Source of the DNA: Larix sibirica
Lineage: Eukaryota; Streptophyta; Pinopsida; Pinales; Pinaceae
NCBI GenBank assembly: GCA_004151065.3
Contig: NWUY0300100270.1
Span: 1 to 12,099, forward strand
Length of the DNA: 12,099 bases
Direction of reading: 5' to 3'
Below are positions 9,163 to 12,099 of the stretch, one piece after another. The notes below the pieces were generated by a model. The model made no database searches and was not told where the DNA came from. It saw nothing but the letters and a program-made list of their open reading frames with translations. Positions within the stretch are counted from its first letter, which is position 1. The number at the start of each line of letters is the position of its first letter. Made by a program: the position numbers and the translations under genes.

Positions 9163-9232
9163 TGTGGACCCACAACCATTGACCTGACTGGATTTAGAAA
9201 GAAAAATATGTGTCAATGGTGGGTCTTCCACA
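9163..9232. repeat. imperfect 70-nt hairpin
   Basis: GACCCACAACCATTGAC at 9167-9183 pairs with GTCAATGGTGGGTC at 9212-9225: 14 pairs with one three-base bulge. The stem extends outward through TGTGG and CCACA with another small bulge. The loop is about 28 bases. The length resembles a small foldback or an RNA stem, but no downstream oligo-T or promoter marks it as a transcription unit. Confidence 0.55.
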
Positions 9233-9416
9233 CGTTGAACTCATCACGAAGGCTACAAGTCCACTTATGAATAGATTCATACTATAACCAATTCTCTTCT
9301 CACAAATTTTGAATGATAGTTCAAGACGTCATAACCAAGTACCAATTCTTAATAATTTTTCACAGTTTTCGGCTTATATTTCATTCATTCTTCCCCACAA
9401 CCCATAGAATTTTCTC

Positions 9417-9427
9417 TATTTATAGAC
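9417..9427 (+). promoter_or_regulatory. TATA-box-like motif CTATTTATAGA
   Basis: CTATTTATAG is a common form of plant TATA boxes, and CT-rich and CCAC-containing sequence lies downstream. No open frame follows within the expected distance, so it may be a relic promoter of a transposon LTR or a chance match. Confidence 0.2.
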
Positions 9428-9479
9428 CTTTCTCTAGTTAACAACCCACCATATACATAATTCACCATTTTAATATCTC

Positions 9480-9496
9480 TAATAATAATAATAATT
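9480..9496. repeat. TAA trinucleotide microsatellite
   Basis: Five TAA units run directly into the 37-bp tandem duplication that follows. Confidence 0.8.
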
Positions 9497-9568
9497 AACT
9501 CATAAAAAGGATTATATTTTCACAATAATACTTAACTCATAAAAAGAATTATAATTATGTAAAAATAG
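9495..9568. repeat. two copies of a 37-bp tandem repeat
   Basis: Copy one is 9495-9531 and copy two is 9532-9568. Both begin TTAACTCATAAAAAG, and the first 22 bases differ at one position. The remaining 15 bases are diverged, so this is an older duplication than the one at 9702. Confidence 0.75.
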
Positions 9569-9701
9569 GAAAAGGGATAATGCTAATGCAGAAAAACCTA
9601 ATATGTAGTGCCTTGAAAACAACCCTTTTTAGTCAACGTTCGAGGATGCAATAGGTTAGGCCTTTAAAGGCATGGTTTCCTACACGTTATTACTACCAAT
9701 G

Positions 9702-9787
9702 CCATATTTTGCATACAAAACACACAAATACTACATATGTACTTCCATATTTTGCATACAAAACACATAAATACTACATATGTACTT
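9702..9787. repeat. two near-identical copies of a 43-bp tandem repeat
   Basis: Positions 9702-9744 and 9745-9787 are head-to-tail copies differing at one base (CACACAAAT versus CACATAAAT). Each begins CCATATTTTGCATAC and ends TACATATGTACTT. The single mismatch is a C-to-T type change and indicates a recent duplication. Confidence 0.93.
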
Positions 9788-10794
9788 CTAGATTATTGAA
9801 AATATATTGATTGATTATCTCAATTGTAAGCCCATCTTTGAAAAAAATGCTTATAAGTGTTAGACGTGGTTGTTGGTAGTTGCATGTGGTAGGGTTGAAC
9901 TTTGTATGATCAACATGGTGGACAAATTGTTCACTTTGTAATTTCATATTCTTCAACTCATACAACCACTCTACAACAAATTTGGTGATCACTTTGAATC
10001 AACCCTAGAACTAATAATGGAGAACATCATCATTAAAGACATAAGTAATTAGTATGAAGTAAATTTTATTTATCAATAATTACTAACTTTATTAATAACT
10101 AGCCATTGTCTTTGAAGGTGTGTTGAGCCCTCAACAACTCCCAAGTAAATTTTCTTGGGCCACCCTTAAAATTTTGAAATAAATATCTACTCTTCCATCT
10201 CTGTTACGATCTCTTTAATCTCTCTCTTTTGGACCTAGTAAATTAGCGTATTCGATGATTGACTTGTTCTTATCGATTGCATACTTGGTTATTTTGTTTA
10301 TACTCATCTTTGAATCTTTGTGTGATCAAGTCAGTTTACATCGCAAATTTATTAAGTCTGCATTTGTCGCATCACATGGATCAAATTTCTCTTGCATTCT
10401 TGGATTTGAATGGCTCTACCTTGTGTGAAAGGCTTCTCTCAGCTATGACTAACTCATTCAAGCATTTATATGTCACTAGCTGGCTTAGAGGATGAACCCG
10501 CCTTTGGCCAGGTGCTGGGCATAAAATGCATCAGGGGCCCAACTGGCTTGGCTTATGAATTAAAATCTCTCAGTTGTTGATGGATGGTACAATTTCATTT
10601 GGCACATGGAAAGTCTGCCTAACAGAGATGACAAGGGAATTGACAACAACGAATTTGGGGAAAGCAGTTGTAAGGACAACGCCTAGACTTTCGTTAAAGA
10701 GAAATGATTTCACACGTAATCACCACTAAAAGTAAAGAGCCCAACACTCAGATAAAAAATAATGGTCCAATGCACTAGAGCACCCATCAGTCCA
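9788..10794. other. noncoding sequence, possible old retroelement flank
   Basis: No gene is supported. A 78-codon plus frame at 10259-10495 (contains SLAFLDLNGSTLCERLL) and a 72-codon minus frame at 9992-9774 exist without domain, start or splice support. The segment at 10500-10740 is somewhat GC-richer than its surroundings. No tRNA, primer-binding site or terminal repeat is seen. Confidence 0.35.
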
Positions 10795-11190
10795 ATAAAT
10801 TTTAAGTGGTCGATATCTTTCAAGTGATCAATTTTAAGTGGTCATTAAATTTTAAATAACCGATGTGCAATAAGTTTTAAATTAGCAAATGGATGATAAG
10901 TTTTAAATCAACAATGTGCGATAAGTTTTAAACCAACGACGTGCTGTAAGTTTTAAAGGGCTGATGAAGAGAGATGAGCCCACCACTTGATAAATTTTTA
11001 AGTGGCCAATAAAATTTAAATTGTTAACGTGCGATAAGTTTTAAGTCATCTATGTCCGATAAGTTTTTAATCAACAATGTGCGATAAAATTTAAATTGTC
11101 GATGTACAATAAGTTTTAAAACAACGACGGCCCATAAATTTTAAATCATAGTATGTGCAATAAGTTTTAAATCAACGACATGCGATAAAA
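10795..11190. repeat. 25-bp minisatellite, about 15 units in two blocks
   Basis: Unit starts fall at 10795, 10820, 10845, 10870, 10896, 10921 and 10946, then 10990, 11009, 11034, 11059, 11084, 11109, 11134, 11160 and 11185. Spacing is almost always 25 bp, sometimes 26. A typical unit begins ATAAGTTTTAAA, continues TCAACGA and ends TGTGCG. A core TTTTAA is kept in nearly every unit while the CpG-containing tail varies. Both blocks open with a related leader (CCCATCAGTCCAATAAATTT before 10795 and CCCACCACTTGATAAATTTT before 10990), which suggests a higher-order duplication of about 195 bp. Units starting at 11009 and 11084 resemble each other (ATAAAATTTAAATTGT), hinting at a 75-bp sub-period. 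The unit length is not a multiple of three and no ORF follows it. Confidence 0.93.
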
Positions 11191-11300
11191 GTAGCACAAC
11201 GAAAGGTCACCTCTGTATTTTGACCATAACTTTCGACTTGGACCTTTATTTTGAGCATTCTTTATACCATTGGAAAGGTATCGATGATATCTACAACTTT
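11191..11300 (+). mobile_element. segment resembling conserved plant LTR-retrotransposon sequence
   Basis: The stretch with CCATAACTTTCGACTTGGAC, then ATACCATTGGAAAGGTATC and ATCTACAACTTT has the order and spacing of a segment I recall from plant retrotransposon LTRs (a CATAACTT element, a TTGGAAAG element, then CTACAACTTT). It directly follows the minisatellite, so both may belong to one decayed element. No LTR boundary is found on this side. The recognition is from memory and is not an alignment. Confidence 0.35.
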
Positions 11301-12068
11301 GTGGTTATAATATTTTCATATTACCTACTATATGGTGTATAAATTGAAAATCAAAAGAGGATCATATTATCAATGGTCAAAAGGATCATTTTGACTTAAA
11401 ACTTTATATGGTGCACATAAGTGAAAATTCTGAAGTAAAAAGAACATGGTTCAATATTATGTGGTCACATGAGGGAACACTTTCTATACATACATAACCA
11501 AGGGACTCACCTTCACCTTAATTATTAAATGTAAATATTACATTTTATATATTTCATGAGAAGTTCCAAAATGGGGAGTCAAATAGTTGGGAAAAGACAA
11601 AAAAAAAGTCAAGGGCTAGGAAGAGGAAACAATTTGACAGTTACTTAAAGAAATTGTTTAGTTTCCAAGGAAGAAAGGTTAAATATGAGGAGATCAAATG
11701 ACAATGGGTTTTGGCTCTCTAACCTTTTATGCACTACTACTGAAATGTTAATGAGGATAAGCTTTTCTAGGAATCTTTGGTTCCCGTGTGTATCTGTTGT
11801 GGACTATTCGGCCGCATTTTCTGAGCATCGGATTGTGTTAGAATGCATCTCACGTTGTGGACTATTCTTATGTGTAGTTGTTGCATTCTTATTTATGTTT
11901 TTTCTTGAAATGTTTGTCTAAATTTATGAGTACATACATGTTAATGATTGTTTAATGCTAGACTATTATGAGTTTACAACCATTTTTCTATATTCTTATC
12001 TCTATTCTCAGCAAACTAATTCATGGGTTATTGAAGGAACATGTATGGTTCTTTGTTTACTTCTTGTG
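11301..12068. other. noncoding sequence between repeat-derived segments
   Basis: No gene is supported. A 78-codon plus frame at 11685-11921 ends in a run of hydrophobic residues and has no recognisable domain. GTTGTGGACTATTC occurs at 11796-11809 and again at 11854-11867. A purine-rich stretch at about 11592-11680 resembles a polypurine tract in composition, but no LTR start follows it. Confidence 0.35.
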
Positions 12069-12099
12069 TGTAACACCCCGATTTTGACCCCGTTGCATT
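12069..12099 (+). mobile_element. probable 5' end of an LTR retrotransposon, cut by the window edge
   Basis: TGTAACACCCCGATTTTGAC begins with the TG that opens retroviral-type LTRs, and TGTAACACCCCG is a familiar start of plant Ty3/gypsy LTRs. Only 31 bp are inside the window, so there is no coding region, primer-binding site or second LTR to confirm it. If correct, the element extends rightward and the five bases before it (TTGTG, 12064-12068) would be its target-site copy. Confidence 0.45.

Noticed and set aside
1-12099. CRISPR array, operon, plasmid origin or phage-like module
   Set aside because: No regular spacer-repeat array, no packed ORFs and no ribosome-binding-site context are present. 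The 25-bp array is a true tandem repeat without spacers.

Overview
The window looks like nuclear DNA of a land plant, probably one with a large, repeat-rich genome. The evidence is indirect: very low coding density, AT-rich and T-rich intron-like stretches, CpG that looks scarce by eye, plant-type tandem repeats, and a terminal TGTAACACCCCG resembling the 5' end of a plant LTR retrotransposon. There are no operons, no Shine-Dalgarno-spaced genes, no rRNA or recognisable tRNA, and no CRISPR array. The species cannot be told from the sequence.

No protein family could be named with confidence anywhere. Positions 1-3810 are the most gene-like part. On the minus strand, 757-1194 can be read as three short exons with phase-compatible GT-AG introns (85 and 135 nt), but with three in-frame TGA codons. 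A further minus-strand exon candidate of 54 codons lies at 1630-1791. The GC-richer block 1800-3810 has long, overlapping open frames on both strands that look like decayed coding DNA (old gene or transposon) and cannot be assigned. A 55-codon plus-strand ORF at 130-297 directly follows a good splice acceptor.

Positions 3811-6057 are mostly T-rich, intron-like sequence with a GATA microsatellite and a short palindromic cluster. A clear 155-bp foldback sits at 6151-6305. From 6306 to about 9480 the sequence is AT-rich and featureless apart from a small hairpin at 9163-9232. Two short tandem duplications follow, of 37-bp and 43-bp units, at 9495-9568 and 9702-9787.

The right end is repeat territory. 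About 15 copies of a 25-bp minisatellite (10795-11190) form two blocks with a suggested ~195-bp higher-order period. They are followed by a segment resembling conserved plant LTR sequence (11191-11300), and the window closes on what is probably the first 31 bp of an LTR. The most solid structures are the minisatellite, the foldback and the 43-bp duplication. The coding calls are tentative. I saw no convincing new biological system.
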